The notes: generated from the letters alone by a model not told the origin. Positions 18,347 through 27,724 are shown, counted from the first letter of the stretch. The stretch: DNA of 64,000 nucleotides from Rathayibacter sp. VKM Ac-2857 (GCF_013205025.1 NZ_JABMLE010000003.1:248001-312000), one strand, 5' to 3'. Made by a program: numbers and translations.

Positions 18347-19798
18347 ATGAGAGACACGCTCGCCCCCCTCGCGCCGATCGAGCCCTTCCTCGTCGACGGC
18401 GCCTGGCTCGCGCCCGAGGGGGCGGAGCTGCTCGACGTCGTCGACCCCGCCACGGAGGAGCTGCTCACCCGCGTCCCGCAGGCCGGCCCCGCCGAGATCG
18501 AGGCGGCCGTCACCGCCGCCCGCCGCGCGCACGACGACGCGCGCTGGAGCGGGATGAGCCCGCACGACCGCAGTCGCATCCTGAACCGCATCGCCGACCT
18601 GATCGAGGAGCGCCTCGAGGAGCTCGCGGTGCTCGAGACCCGTGACAACGGCAAGCCGATCGAGCGCTCGCGCGCCGACACCGCGACCTCGGCCCGCGTC
18701 TTCCGCTACTACGCCGGCGCCCCCTCGCGGCTGACCGGCACGGTCGTGCCCGTCGACGCGCAGCACCACGTCTACACGACGCTCGAGCCGGTCGGAGTCG
18801 CGGCGCTGATCCTGCCGTGGAACTTCCCGATCATGACGGCGAGCTTCAAGCTGGCGCCGGCGCTCGCCGCGGGCTGCACCGTGGTCGTGAAGCCGGCGGA
18901 GCAGACTCCGCTGACGATGCTGCGCCTCGCGGCGATCTGCGAGGAGGCGGGCGTCCCCGCGGGAGTCGTCAACGTGCTCACCGGCGACGGCCGGGTCGGC
19001 GCGGCGCTCACCGAGCACCCGCTGGTCAGCAAGGTGTCCTTCACCGGCAGCACCGAGGTCGGCCGGAAGGTGATGCGCGCCGCGAGCGAGGACTTCACCC
19101 GCTTGACTCTGGAACTGGGCGGCAAGAGCCCGAACATCGTGTTCGAGGACGCGGACCTGGACGCCGTCGTGCTGACCGCGATGCGCGCGTCGTTCGGCCA
19201 CTCCGGCCAGATGTGCACGGCGGGCAGCCGGCTGCTGGTGCAGCGCTCGATCCTCGAGGAGACGACGGAGCGGCTGACCGCGGCGGTGCGGAAGGTCGCG
19301 CTCGGCGACGGGCTGGCCGGCGGGGTGACCGTGGGTCCGCTCGTGTCCGAGGAGCAGCGGCAGCAGGTGCTCGGCTACATCGCGCAGGGCGAGGCGGAGG
19401 GCGCGGTCGTCGCGGTGGGCGGCGGCGTGCCGGACCGGCCGGGCTACTACGTGGAGCCGACGCTGTTCACCGGCGTCACGAACACGATGACCATCGCGCG
19501 CGAGGAGATCTTCGGCCCGGTCGTCGGCATCATCCCGTTCGAGGACGAGGACGAGGCGGTGGCCCTCGCCAACGACCAGACCTACGGCCTCGCCGCCGGG
19601 GTGTGGACGAACGACCTGGCGCGGGCGCACCGGATGGGGCGGCGGCTGCGCGCGGGGACGGTGTGGGTCAACACCTACAACCTGTTCGACCCGGCGCTGT
19701 CGTTCGGCGGCGTGGGGGAGTCCGGGATGGGGCGCGATCTGGGCGAGGAGGCGCTGCGCTCGTTCTGCGAGCTGAAGAGCGTGGTGATCGCGCTCTAG
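18347..19798 (+). CDS. NAD(P)+-dependent aldehyde dehydrogenase
   Basis: 483 residues, standard ALDH superfamily length. Visible are the cofactor/oxyanion region PWNFPIMTASFKLAPALAAG, VVKPAEQTP, FTGSTEVGRKV, the catalytic Glu in LELGGKSPNIVFEDAD, and the catalytic Cys in SGQMCTAGSRLLVQ, followed by EEIFGPVVGIIPF. It oxidises an aldehyde to an acid; the substrate is unknown. It lies 95 bp after the phosphotriesterase-like gene, on the same strand, so both may degrade the same compound. The gap contains short C-rich direct repeats (CTGATCCGxCCGGCC twice, ACTCCGGCCCCGAC twice). Confidence 0.92.
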   Translation: MRDTLAPLAPIEPFLVDGAWLAPEGAELLDVVDPATEELLTRVPQAGPAEIEAAVTAARRAHDDARWSGMSPHDRSRILNRIADLIEERLEELAVLETRDNGKPIERSRADTATSARVFRYYAGAPSRLTGTVVPVDAQHHVYTTLEPVGVAALILPWNFPIMTASFKLAPALAAGCTVVVKPAEQTPLTMLRLAAICEEAGVPAGVVNVLTGDGRVGAALTEHPLVSKVSFTGSTEVGRKVMRAASEDFTRLTLELGGKSPNIVFEDADLDAVVLTAMRASFGHSGQMCTAGSRLLVQRSILEETTERLTAAVRKVALGDGLAGGVTVGPLVSEEQRQQVLGYIAQGEAEGAVVAVGGGVPDRPGYYVEPTLFTGVTNTMTIAREEIFGPVVGIIPFEDEDEAVALANDQTYGLAAGVWTNDLARAHRMGRRLRAGTVWVNTYNLFDPALSFGGVGESGMGRDLGEEALRSFCELKSVVIAL

Positions 19799-20393
19799 AG
19801 CGGCCTCGGGTGCGCAGGAGTTGTCGTAGCGGGGGCTCGAGTACGACAACTCGTGAGGAGTGGGTGAGGTAGCGCCGCGCCCCTTCATGCTGGTCGAGTA
19901 GCCCCGCAGGGGCGTATCGAGACCCGGTGCCACCAGAGGGGCGGGTCTGCAGACTCGCTCTGCTGACGCTGGGGGATCTCGATACGCCCTCCGCGAGGGC
20001 TACTCGATCACCATGGACTCCTCACCGCCGCAGGGTCAGGCGTCCTAGGAGAACCGCCGTCATCAGCAGGGCGGGTATGACGATTCAGCTCTGGACGCCG
20101 GTGGGTCTACTGGGAAGGGATGCCCGCACACATGCTGGTCGAGTAGCCCGCAGGGGCGTATCGAGACCCGCCGTCACCAGAAGGGCGGGTTTGCAGGCTC
20201 TTGTTCTGACGCTGGTGGATCTACTGGGAAGAGACGCCCGCAGAACATGCTGGTCGAGTAGCCCCGCAGGGGCGTATCGAGACCCACCACCGCAGGAACG
20301 TCGGTCTCTTCCCCGCCCTGCGCTGGCGCCGAAGGCGCACCCTCCGCTCGATACGACCGCTTCGCGGGCTGCTCGATCACCAGGGACTCCCCA
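19799..20393. repeat. 595-bp gene-free region with hairpin and composite palindromes
   Basis: Starts with an 11-bp perfect hairpin (arms 19818-19828 and 19842-19852, GAGTTGTCGTA type) just after the aldehyde dehydrogenase stop, then a full 125-bp element (19888-20012). Two further elements are interrupted: arms at 20133-20222 and at 20248-20382, each with the sequence CTACTGGGAAG replacing one half. No gene was seen on either strand. Convergent with the response-regulator gene. Confidence 0.85.
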
Positions 20394-20996
20394 CTAGATC
20401 CAGCCGTTCTCGCGGGCCTCGATGACGGCGCGCTGGCGGGTGTCGACGTCGAGCTTGCGCAGGATCGACGAGACGTGGTTGCGCACCGTGCCGGCGGACA
20501 GGTGCAGGGCCCTGCCGATCTCACCCGTGGTCTCGCCGCGGGAGCCGGCGCTCAGCACGTCCAGCTCGCGGTCGGTGAGCGGGCTGCGCGTGGTCGCGAG
20601 GGCGTCCGCGGCGATCTCGGGATCCACGTAGCGGCGGCCGGCGGCGACCTGGCGGATCACCTCCGCCACGTCCTCGACCCGCCGCGACTTGGGCAGGAAG
20701 CCGCTGACCCCGACGGCCAGCGCGCGGCGCAGCACGCCGGGCCGGGCGTGCCGGGTGACCACGATGACGCGGGTGGCCGAGACGCGGCGCAGTCGCTCCG
20801 CCGCCTCGATGCCGTCCATGCCGGGCATCTCGACGTCGAAGAGGCAGACGTCGGGCTCGAGGCGCACGGCCTCGGCGACCGCCTCCGCTCCGTCGCGGCA
20901 CTCGCCGACGATCTCGAGGTCGGGCTCCAGCCGGAGCAGAGCGGCGAGGGCGGTGCGGATCATGTCCTCGTCGTCGGCGAGGAGCACCCGGATCAC
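20394..20996 (-). CDS. NarL/FixJ-family response regulator
   Basis: 200 residues. The receiver domain (1-120) has the acidic pair ADDEDM, phospho-acceptor Asp in CLFDVEMPGMDG, and Lys in FLPKSRR. The C-terminal LuxR-type HTH reads LTDRELDVLSAGSRGETTGE and continues IGRALHLSAGTVRNHVSSIL. It should be phosphorylated by the histidine kinase whose stop overlaps its GTG start by 4 bp. No target is evident; neighbours are a small membrane exporter-like protein and repeat regions. The GTG at 20996 is preferred over longer in-frame alternatives because of the GTGA overlap and the immediate VIRVLLADDE start. Confidence 0.93.
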   Translation of the reverse strand: MIRVLLADDEDMIRTALAALLRLEPDLEIVGECRDGAEAVAEAVRLEPDVCLFDVEMPGMDGIEAAERLRRVSATRVIVVTRHARPGVLRRALAVGVSGFLPKSRRVEDVAEVIRQVAAGRRYVDPEIAADALATTRSPLTDRELDVLSAGSRGETTGEIGRALHLSAGTVRNHVSSILRKLDVDTRQRAVIEARENGWI

Positions 20997-22204
20997 GCGG
21001 CACCGCCGGGCAGGCGCGCGTCGAGCTCGAAGGAGCGGCGCGCGGTGCGGGTGCTGAGGGTGCCGCCGGCCCGCTCGATCCGCTCGGTCATGCCGAGGAC
21101 GCCGGAGCCGGTGCCGGCCTCGATGCCCTCCGCCTCGGCCCCCTCCGGCACGTCGTTCACGGCCTGGAACCGCCACGACTCCGCCTCGCGCGCCAGCCGC
21201 AGCCGGGCCGACTCGCCGCCGCCGTGCTTGAGGATGTTGGTCGTGCTCTCGCGGACGACCGGCCCCAGAACGTCGGCAGGGGCGCGGTCGGCGTCGGGAT
21301 CGACGGCCAGCTCGACCCGCAGACCCGCCGAGCGGAGCAGGTCGGCGGCGTTGGCGAGCTCGTCGGCGAGCGAGACGCTGCGGAAGCGGGTCGCCAGCTC
21401 GCGAGTGCCGGTGCGGGCGCCGTCGACCGAGCGCTGAGCGGCGCGGAGCTGCTCCAGGGCGCCGTCCGGATCGTCGCGGAGCAGCCGCTCGGCGAGCTCG
21501 AGCTGCAGGGCGATCACCTGCAGATGGTGCCCCTGCAGATCGTGCACGTCGCCGGCGAGGATCAGCCGCTCCTGCGCGGCCGCGAGGCGGCCCTCCGCCA
21601 CCCGCGCGCGGTCGAGCTCGCGGACGATGTCCCACCACCAGAGCATGCTGACGATCGCGAGGGGCAGCGCGGCCGCGAACGCGAACAGGACCGGCGCGGC
21701 ACCCGGTGCGAGCGAGAGCGGCGTGGTGCCGATCGCCTGGTCGTGCTCGAGCCATGCGCTGACGGCGAGCAGCACGGTGAGGAACGTGGTGACCCGCCAG
21801 CGGATCCCGCGCGGCCACGGCAGCAGCACGACGAGCACGAAGGCGAGCGAGAGCGGCAGGGTGGTGCTGCCCGCCGCCAGCCCGGTCGCCGCGGCGCCGG
21901 CCAGGCCGAGGGCCTGGAGTCCGAGGGCGCGGGGGCCGACGCGCGCCGGGGCGTCCCGGTCGGCCCGGCGGTAGCGCTGTGCGGAGACGGTGAAGACCGC
22001 CGCCCAGACCGCGGCGCCGAGGAGGTAGCCGACCACCCGCCACGGCGACGGGTCGCCGACCAGGAGCGGCACCAGCCAGACGAACAGCACCGCGAGCACG
22101 AACGAGCCGGCCGAGAGCAGCGTGTACCACCAGGTCGCGGCGACGCCCTTGCCCGAGGGCGGAGCGGCGGTCGTCTCGGCGGAAGGGAGCAGCGCGGTCG
22201 GCAT
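20993..22204 (-). CDS. Sensor histidine kinase (HisKA_3/DesK type)
   Basis: 403 residues from the ATG at 22204. Five or six membrane segments occupy about 25-175 (WWYTLLSAGSFVLAVLFVWL is the first). Then a HisKA_3 dimerisation/phosphorylation domain has the phospho-His in LAGDVHDLQGHHLQ, and an HATPase domain has VVRESTTNILKHGGG (N box) and GSGVLGMTERIERAGG (G box). No extracytoplasmic sensor domain is evident, so the signal is probably membrane-borne. It is translationally coupled to its response regulator. Confidence 0.92.
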   Translation of the reverse strand: MPTALLPSAETTAAPPSGKGVAATWWYTLLSAGSFVLAVLFVWLVPLLVGDPSPWRVVGYLLGAAVWAAVFTVSAQRYRRADRDAPARVGPRALGLQALGLAGAAATGLAAGSTTLPLSLAFVLVVLLPWPRGIRWRVTTFLTVLLAVSAWLEHDQAIGTTPLSLAPGAAPVLFAFAAALPLAIVSMLWWWDIVRELDRARVAEGRLAAAQERLILAGDVHDLQGHHLQVIALQLELAERLLRDDPDGALEQLRAAQRSVDGARTGTRELATRFRSVSLADELANAADLLRSAGLRVELAVDPDADRAPADVLGPVVRESTTNILKHGGGESARLRLAREAESWRFQAVNDVPEGAEAEGIEAGTGSGVLGMTERIERAGGTLSTRTARRSFELDARLPGGAA

Positions 22205-22370
22205 GCGGCCCAGGCTACGACCATGACAGTTGTCACCCCTCCGGCGGCCGTTCCTCCCGACCGGCGGTGACGGGAGGGCACTGCCGGGCACCCCCTGCGG
22301 CGGGCTGGGATGGACTCGTCCCGATCGACGGGGCAGCGGCCTCGCCGCTCAGCTAGAAGGAGACACCGCC

Positions 22371-22871
22371 ATGTCGACCATCGTCAGCGACGCGATCCTC
22401 GGATTCCAGGGCCTCATCCAGGACGTCCCCGACCTCGTCCAGCCGCTCGTGGTGGCGCTCGCCGGAGCCGTGCCGTTCATCGAGGGCGAAGGGGCCGCGA
22501 CGATCGGCATCATCGGCGGGATCCACCCGGTCGTCGCCGCGGTGTCGGCCGCCGCGGGCAACTTCCTCTGCGTGGCGCTGCTCGTGCTGCTCGGCGCGGG
22601 CGTCCGCTCGGCGATCACCGGTCGGAAGCCGCGGAAGCGCGCCACCGCCCGCCGCGAGAAGTTCCAGCGCGCGTTCACCCGCTACGGCGTCCCCGGGGTG
22701 AGCCTGCTCGGCCCGCTGCTGCTGCCGACCCACTTCACCGCGGTGATGCTCGCCGGCGCCGGCGTCGCGAAGGGCCGCGTCCTGCTCTGGCAGGCGGTCG
22801 CGATCGTGCTGTGGACGACGGTGCTCACGGTGATCGTGTCGCTGGCGATCGGCGGCGCGGGGCTGGCGTGA
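22371..22871 (+). CDS. Small multidrug-export family membrane protein (PF06695-like)
   Basis: 166 residues, four or five hydrophobic segments. ALAGAVPFIEGEGAATIGII has the family's charged pair in the first membrane region; a basic loop GRKPRKRATARREKFQRAF and a second hydrophobic half with GPLLLPTHFTAVMLAGAGV follow. The family is annotated as small multidrug export proteins, although transport has little experimental support. The start ATG is chosen by GAAGGAGA 7-8 nt upstream. Divergent from the two-component system, which may regulate it. Confidence 0.75.
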   Translation: MSTIVSDAILGFQGLIQDVPDLVQPLVVALAGAVPFIEGEGAATIGIIGGIHPVVAAVSAAAGNFLCVALLVLLGAGVRSAITGRKPRKRATARREKFQRAFTRYGVPGVSLLGPLLLPTHFTAVMLAGAGVAKGRVLLWQAVAIVLWTTVLTVIVSLAIGGAGLA

Positions 22872-23509
22872 GGCGCGGGGCGGCGTCCCCTTCATGTTCG
22901 TGCACGGGGATCTCGATACGCCCGCTGCGCGGGCTACTCGATCAGCATGGATGTGAGGCAAGGGGCGCGGCGGCGTTCCGTTCATGCTGGTCGAGTAGCC
23001 GCGCAGCGGCGTATCGAGACCCGCCGTCGTCCGCAGGGCGGGTCTGCAGACTCCTGTTCTGATGCACGTGGATCTCGATACGCCCGCTGCGCGGGCTACT
23101 CGATCAGCAGGAGAGGGGAGCAGCCGGAGGCTGCGTCGCCCTTCCGTCAGCCGCCCGCCGCATGCTGGTCGAGTAGCCGCTCAGCGGCGTATCGAGACCC
23201 GGCGCCGCCAGGAGGGCGGGTCTGCAGACTCCTGTTCTGACGGTGGTGGATCTCGATACGCCCGCTGTGCGGGCTACTCGATCAGCATGGAGTTCCCCGC
23301 TCTGACGAGGTGGCCTTTCCTGGTCGACATGGAGTTCCCCGCACTGACGAGGTGACCTCTCCTGGTCAGCATGGAGTTTCCCGCTCACGAGGTGATCTCT
23401 GCTCCGAGCCCTCAGCGAGGATTCCGCGCCTGCGTCGGCGGCTCGTTCTGGGAGTGCGGCACCCTCGTCACGTCTCCTCGCCGAGGAGGGGAAGAGGAGG
23501 GACGGAGCT
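22872..23509. repeat. 638-bp gene-free region: palindromes and a 42-bp tandem repeat
   Basis: Half element 22908-22947, full elements at 22985-23109 and 23163-23287 (each 125 bp, CTGCAG at centre), then three tandem copies of a 42-bp unit starting CATGGAGTT at 23286, 23328 and 23370, the last degenerate. The tandem array stays open in one frame (MEFPALTR units), but nothing suggests it is translated. GAGGGACGGAG at 23494-23504 is likely the ribosome-binding region of the next gene. Confidence 0.85.
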
Positions 23510-23908
23510 GTGTGCGCCGAGGACGTCGGACCGGTCGAGGCCGTGTGGGCCTTCGTGAACGCCTACGACGAATGGGCCCAGCGGGGCTACACGCGGAGCA
23601 TTCCGGAGGAGCTGGCGAGCGCGATGACCGAGAAGGGGCTTCCGGGTCTCGACTCGGATGCGCGCTGGTACTCGCGGGGCAAGGTCAGGCAGGTCGGGAG
23701 CATGGTCGTCTCCGAGGTGGAACTGCTGTCGTACTCGAGCTCCGACGCCGTCGTCGGGGCGCTCCTGGACACGACGGGCATCCGCATCCTCGCCAACGGC
23801 AAGGAGACGTTCCGCAGCACCGAGGAGAAGGATCTGATCCACCGCGTGCGGATCGGCCTCGTCTTCGACGGCCGCTGGCGGATCGACGTGATCGACACGG
23901 TGGAGTAG
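23510..23908 (+). CDS. Small protein of unknown function
   Basis: 132 residues from GTG 23510. Predicted alpha+beta: an N-terminal helix (VEAVWAFVNAYDEWAQRGYT), then a beta-rich second half ending in FDGRWRIDVIDTVE. The overall pattern, a helix followed by several strands with a terminal WRIDxID strand, resembles NTF2/SnoaL-like cone folds used by many small ligand-binding or accessory proteins. I cannot name a family. It has no signal peptide or membrane segment, stands alone between a repeat region and a convergent esterase gene, and is followed by a GAGTTGTCGT hairpin (from 23928). Confidence 0.6.
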   Translation: MCAEDVGPVEAVWAFVNAYDEWAQRGYTRSIPEELASAMTEKGLPGLDSDARWYSRGKVRQVGSMVVSEVELLSYSSSDAVVGALLDTTGIRILANGKETFRSTEEKDLIHRVRIGLVFDGRWRIDVIDTVE

Positions 23909-23991
23909 CGGCGCTTCAACTCCGCAGGAGTTGTCGTGGCGGGTGCTCCGGTACGACGACTTCTGGAGGGTGGGCGCGGGGAGGGGCGGGG

Positions 23992-25488
23992 TCAGGGGGT
24001 CGGCGGGCGGGACGACGCGGCCAGGCGGCGGACGGCGTCGCGGGGGGCGTGGGCGACGCGGGGGGACTCCGCGAGGAGGAGGGTCGTGCGGGCGGCGCCG
24101 TACTCGGGCCAGTCGGGGCCGGGTGCGCCGGTGGCGGCGAAGGCGGACCAGTAGCGGGTGAGGGTGTCGCGGAGGGACGCGGGGGCGGCGTCGCCGACCT
24201 CGGTGCGGGCCGGCTCGGAGTCGAGGGTGCGGAAGAGGAACGGCAGCTCGAGGGAGTGGCCGGCGCGACGGGTTCCGACGGCGGCGGGCTGCTCCCAGGT
24301 GAAGAGGTAGGCGCGGGTGGAGCCGGTCGCGCCGGCGCGGGCGTCGAGGAGGCGCTGGCAGGGCTGCCGGTAGATCGTCTCGGCGAGGCAGGCCTCGAGC
24401 AGCTCGGCGCCGGACACCTCGCGGCCGAGGTCGGCGCGGAGGGCGGCGGCGAACGCCTCCGTCCGGCGGCCGCGGGACGCGGGCCAGTGCGGCAGGAGCA
24501 GCGTCAGTTCGCGCTCGAGGAGGTCCGGCGACGGATCCGGACCGCCGGGATCGACGAAGCCGGAGCCCTCGTTCACGTTCGTGCCGACGATCAGATCCAC
24601 CGTCGAGGAGGCTCCGGCGGCGACCGCATCCACCGGCGCTGCGGGCAGCACGCGGCCGTCGAGGCTCGGGCGGAAGGCGGGCGTCGGGTTCGGATGGCCG
24701 GCCGAGCGCCGCTCGATCAGCCGCTGCTGGGCGCCGACCACGTCCTCCCACGGCAGCGTGAGGAGCCGCGACGGATCGTGCGACAGACCCAGGAGCGCGA
24801 GCAGCTCGGCGGTGACGCCCTCGCCGAAGTCCCGCGAGCCGATCCGCTCCGGGTTCCCGCTCTGCAGCACGGCCCGCTGGAAGAGCCCGGCGGCAGCGGG
24901 CGCGGCGAGCAGCGCCGAGACGAGCACCGCGCCCGCGGACTGGCCCGCGAGCGTCACCCGCGACGCGTCCCCGCCGAACGCCGCGATGCCCGAGCGCACC
25001 CAGCGGAGCGCGCCGATGACATCCAGCAGGGCGAGGTTCGCGGAGTCGGCGTACTCCGCGCCGAGCAGGTGCTCCAGGGTCAGGAAGCCGAGGGCGCCGA
25101 GGCGGTGGTTGACGGAGACGACGACCATCCGGCCTGCGGCGGCGAGGCGCGCGCCGTCGGAGAGCGGCTCCGCGTTCGACCCGACGATGTGCAGGCCGCC
25201 GTGCACCCAGACGAAGACCGGCAGGTCGCGGGCGGCGGGATCGGGCGTCCAGATGTTCAGGTGCAGGGAGTCCCGCTCGGAGACGGGCGCGTCGGTGAAC
25301 GGCTGCGGCGCGATCGGCCCGCGCGAGACAGCCGGACGCATCCCCGCCCACGGCTCCACCGCCACCCCGGGCCGGAAGCGCTCGGCCACCCGCAGGTACG
25401 GCACGCCGAGGAAGGAGTGCGCCGCGCCGTCCGGCGTCTCGATCACCCGGCCGCGCACCGAACCGCCCGGAGTGACGACCTCGGTCAT
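23992..25488 (-). CDS. Type-B carboxylesterase
   Basis: 498 residues, no signal peptide. Carboxylesterase family landmarks: FLGVPYLRVAERF near the start, HGGLHIVGS oxyanion segment (about 96-104), nucleophile Ser184 in AGQSAGA (Gln replaces the usual Glu before Ser), acidic residue in NVNEGSGFVD and catalytic His in AGHSLELPFLF. It hydrolyses ester bonds. Its ATG overlaps the stop of the ROK regulator (ATGA), so both are co-expressed. In the mannan locus it could remove acyl groups from mannan fragments; this is inference, since type-B esterases are not typical mannan acetyl esterases. Confidence 0.88.
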   Translation of the reverse strand: MTEVVTPGGSVRGRVIETPDGAAHSFLGVPYLRVAERFRPGVAVEPWAGMRPAVSRGPIAPQPFTDAPVSERDSLHLNIWTPDPAARDLPVFVWVHGGLHIVGSNAEPLSDGARLAAAGRMVVVSVNHRLGALGFLTLEHLLGAEYADSANLALLDVIGALRWVRSGIAAFGGDASRVTLAGQSAGAVLVSALLAAPAAAGLFQRAVLQSGNPERIGSRDFGEGVTAELLALLGLSHDPSRLLTLPWEDVVGAQQRLIERRSAGHPNPTPAFRPSLDGRVLPAAPVDAVAAGASSTVDLIVGTNVNEGSGFVDPGGPDPSPDLLERELTLLLPHWPASRGRRTEAFAAALRADLGREVSGAELLEACLAETIYRQPCQRLLDARAGATGSTRAYLFTWEQPAAVGTRRAGHSLELPFLFRTLDSEPARTEVGDAAPASLRDTLTRYWSAFAATGAPGPDWPEYGAARTTLLLAESPRVAHAPRDAVRRLAASSRPPTP

Positions 25489-26711
25489 GCCGGCTGGTGC
25501 AGCACGGGCCCGTGGCCGGGCGAGAGCGTGCTCTGCAGCACGAGCGAGGAGGCGCCGATCGCCGCGGCGTCGCGCGGGTTCGCCGACAGCTCGACGCTGA
25601 TCGGGTGCGCGCGGCGGGCGAAGCGACGGGCCTCCAGCCGGGAGCGCAGCGCCCGTGTGTAGATCGAGCCGGCGATCGCGACACCGGGACCGGTGAGGAC
25701 GAGCGCGTCGAGGTCGAAGAGGTTGGCGAGGGTGACGGCGCCGTCGGCGAGGTGCCCGGCGGATCGCTGCAGCAGCGCCTCCGCGGCGGGGTGGCCGTTG
25801 ATCGCGGCGAGGCTCAGCACGTCGAAGTCGCGGGCGTTCTGCTCGACCTCGAAGGTGAGGTCGAGGTCGGCGAACGAGCCGCGGTGCGCTCCCGCGTCCT
25901 CGACCACGACGGAGGGCGCCGCGTAGCGCTCGAGGCAGCCGATGTTGCCGCAGAAGCACTCGCGGCCGCCCGGCGCGATGGTGATGTGGCCGATCTCTGC
26001 GGCGTTGGAGCTCGCGCCGCGGAAGAGCGCGCCGTCGAGGACGATGCCGGCGCCGATCCCGGTGCCGATGTAGATGCTGCCGAAGGTCTCGTGGCGCGAG
26101 ACGCCGCGGCTCCAGAACTCGCCGATGGCGGCGGCGGCCGCGTCGTTGTCGAGCAGGATCGGGATGCCGAAGCCGGCGCCGAGCTCCTCGCGCAGCGGGA
26201 AGTCGCGCCAGCCCTGCAGGGTGGGCGGGCCGAGGATGCGGCCGGCGGCCTGGTCGATCGGGCCGGGGGCGACGACCGCGACGCCGGCGATGGTGCGGCG
26301 GTCGAGTCCGGTGCCGCGGACGAACGCGGCGTAGCCGTCGACGATCCGCCGGGTGACCTCCTCCGGGGCCGCGAGCGCCGCGCCGCGGATCTGCTGGCGC
26401 GCGAGCACGCCGCCGCCGGCGTCGGTCGCCACGAAGGTGATCGACTCGAAGCCGAGCTGGACGCCGACGCCGATCCGCGCCCGGGTGTTGATCTCGAGCA
26501 TCTGCCGCGGCTTGCCGCCGCTGGCCGTGGATCCGGTCTCGCGGACGATGCCGTCGGTCAGCAGCTTCCGCACGATCAGCGAGATCGACGGCTGGGTCAG
26601 GCCGGTCGCCGAGGTGAGCTCGACGCGGCTGATCGGCCCGGAGGAGCGGATCAGGTCGACGACGAGGGCGCGGCTGCCCGGGGCCGCGGGGGTCGCCTCA
26701 CGACGCGCCAT
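25485..26711 (-). CDS. ROK-family transcriptional repressor
   Basis: 408 residues. An N-terminal winged helix (about 15-75: RALVVDLIRSSGPISRVELT, then GLTQPSISLIVRKLL) is joined to a ROK sugar-binding domain with GSIYIGTGIGAGIVLDGALF and GHITIAPGGRECFCGNIGCL. The latter is the zinc-binding CxCGxxGCxE motif of ROK proteins. It probably senses mannose, mannobiose or a phosphorylated derivative and represses nearby mannan genes. Translationally coupled to the esterase gene and divergent from the sensor-like gene at 26809. A candidate operator is the palindrome shared by both mannanase promoters; this link is inference. Confidence 0.9.
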   Translation of the reverse strand: MARREATPAAPGSRALVVDLIRSSGPISRVELTSATGLTQPSISLIVRKLLTDGIVRETGSTASGGKPRQMLEINTRARIGVGVQLGFESITFVATDAGGGVLARQQIRGAALAAPEEVTRRIVDGYAAFVRGTGLDRRTIAGVAVVAPGPIDQAAGRILGPPTLQGWRDFPLREELGAGFGIPILLDNDAAAAAIGEFWSRGVSRHETFGSIYIGTGIGAGIVLDGALFRGASSNAAEIGHITIAPGGRECFCGNIGCLERYAAPSVVVEDAGAHRGSFADLDLTFEVEQNARDFDVLSLAAINGHPAAEALLQRSAGHLADGAVTLANLFDLDALVLTGPGVAIAGSIYTRALRSRLEARRFARRAHPISVELSANPRDAAAIGASSLVLQSTLSPGHGPVLHQPA

Positions 26712-26808
26712 GCCTGCTCCTCACCGCTCGACCGCCAGCGTACGGGACCGGGCGCCGCGGCCCGCGCCCGCGCCTACGCTGGTACCGCCCGTCCGAGAGA
26801 GAGCCGCC

Positions 26809-27678
26809 ATGACCGATCCGAGACCGCCGCGGCCCCTCGGGCTCGCCCTCGTCCGCGCCACCGAGATCATGGGCGCCGAGCCGTACTTCCACGAGTTCAT
26901 CGCGGGGGTGGAGCACGCGGTCCGCCCGGCCGGGCACTCGGTGCTGCTCAACGTGCTGCCCGACCGCGACGCGGAGATCGAGACCTACCGGCGCTGGGCC
27001 CGCGACGGCGAGGTCGACGGCGTGGTGCTCGTCGACCTCGAGGTGGACGACCCGCGGCCGGCGCTGGTGCGCGAGCTCGGGCTGCCCGCGGTGATCGTCG
27101 GCCCGCCCTCCGCGGCGCGCGAGCTGCGCGCAGTCTGGACGAACGACGACGACGCGATGCGCGACGCGGTGCAGTTCCTCGCCGACCTCGGCCACGAGCG
27201 GATCGCGCACGTCGGCGGGCCGGAGGAGCTGCTGCACACCCGGATCCGGCGCGAGTGCTTCCTCCGGGAGTGCGCGGAGCGGGGCCTCGAGGCGGTCGAG
27301 CGCTCGGGCGACTACTCGCGCGAATCCGGCGGGCGGGCGTTGCGCTCGCTGGCGGAGGAGTCGCAGCCGGCGACCGCGGTGATCCTGGACAGCGACCTGA
27401 TGGCGATCGGCGCGCTCGACGCGGCTCGGCAGCTCGGCCTCGACGTGCCGGGCGCGACGTCGCTGCTGGCCTGGGACGACTCCGCGCAGTGCCAGCTGAG
27501 CGAGCCGCCGCTCTCGGCGGTCTCGCACGACGTGCAGGTGATCGGCATGCTGACCGGCCAGGAGCTGCTGAGCGAGATCGCCGAGTCGGCGAGCGGATCG
27601 ATCGCCAGCCCGCCGGTCGTGGTGGTGGCGCGCGGCACGACGAGCGCACCGGCGCAGCCCGGGTCCCACGGAGCCTGA
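26809..27678 (+). CDS. LacI-type effector domain lacking a DNA-binding domain
   Basis: 289 residues from ATG 26809 (GAGAGAGAG just upstream). The whole protein aligns with the periplasmic-binding-like effector half of LacI regulators: LGLALVRATEIMGAEPYFHE, VDGVVLVDLEVDD, LGHERIAHVGGPEELLHTR, TAVILDSDLMAIGALDAARQ and LLAWDDSAQCQLSEPPLSAV. There is no helix-turn-helix in the first 60 residues nor in the same frame upstream, and no signal peptide, so it should be a cytoplasmic sugar-binding protein without DNA binding of its own. It may titrate or modulate another regulator, or be a decayed LacI gene. Located between the ROK repressor and the GH5 mannanase. Confidence 0.78.
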   Translation: MTDPRPPRPLGLALVRATEIMGAEPYFHEFIAGVEHAVRPAGHSVLLNVLPDRDAEIETYRRWARDGEVDGVVLVDLEVDDPRPALVRELGLPAVIVGPPSAARELRAVWTNDDDAMRDAVQFLADLGHERIAHVGGPEELLHTRIRRECFLRECAERGLEAVERSGDYSRESGGRALRSLAEESQPATAVILDSDLMAIGALDAARQLGLDVPGATSLLAWDDSAQCQLSEPPLSAVSHDVQVIGMLTGQELLSEIAESASGSIASPPVVVVARGTTSAPAQPGSHGA

Positions 27679-27724
27679 GTCTCGGGGACGGTCGCGTCGA
27701 CGCTGTTTCGCCATGCCCGATCTT

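Noticed and set aside
22872-23500. Coding frame through the 42-bp tandem repeats (MEFPALTR units)
   Set aside because: Frame runs into palindromic repeats, no ribosome-binding site, no similarity to a protein; open frames of this kind arise from repeats lacking stop codons.
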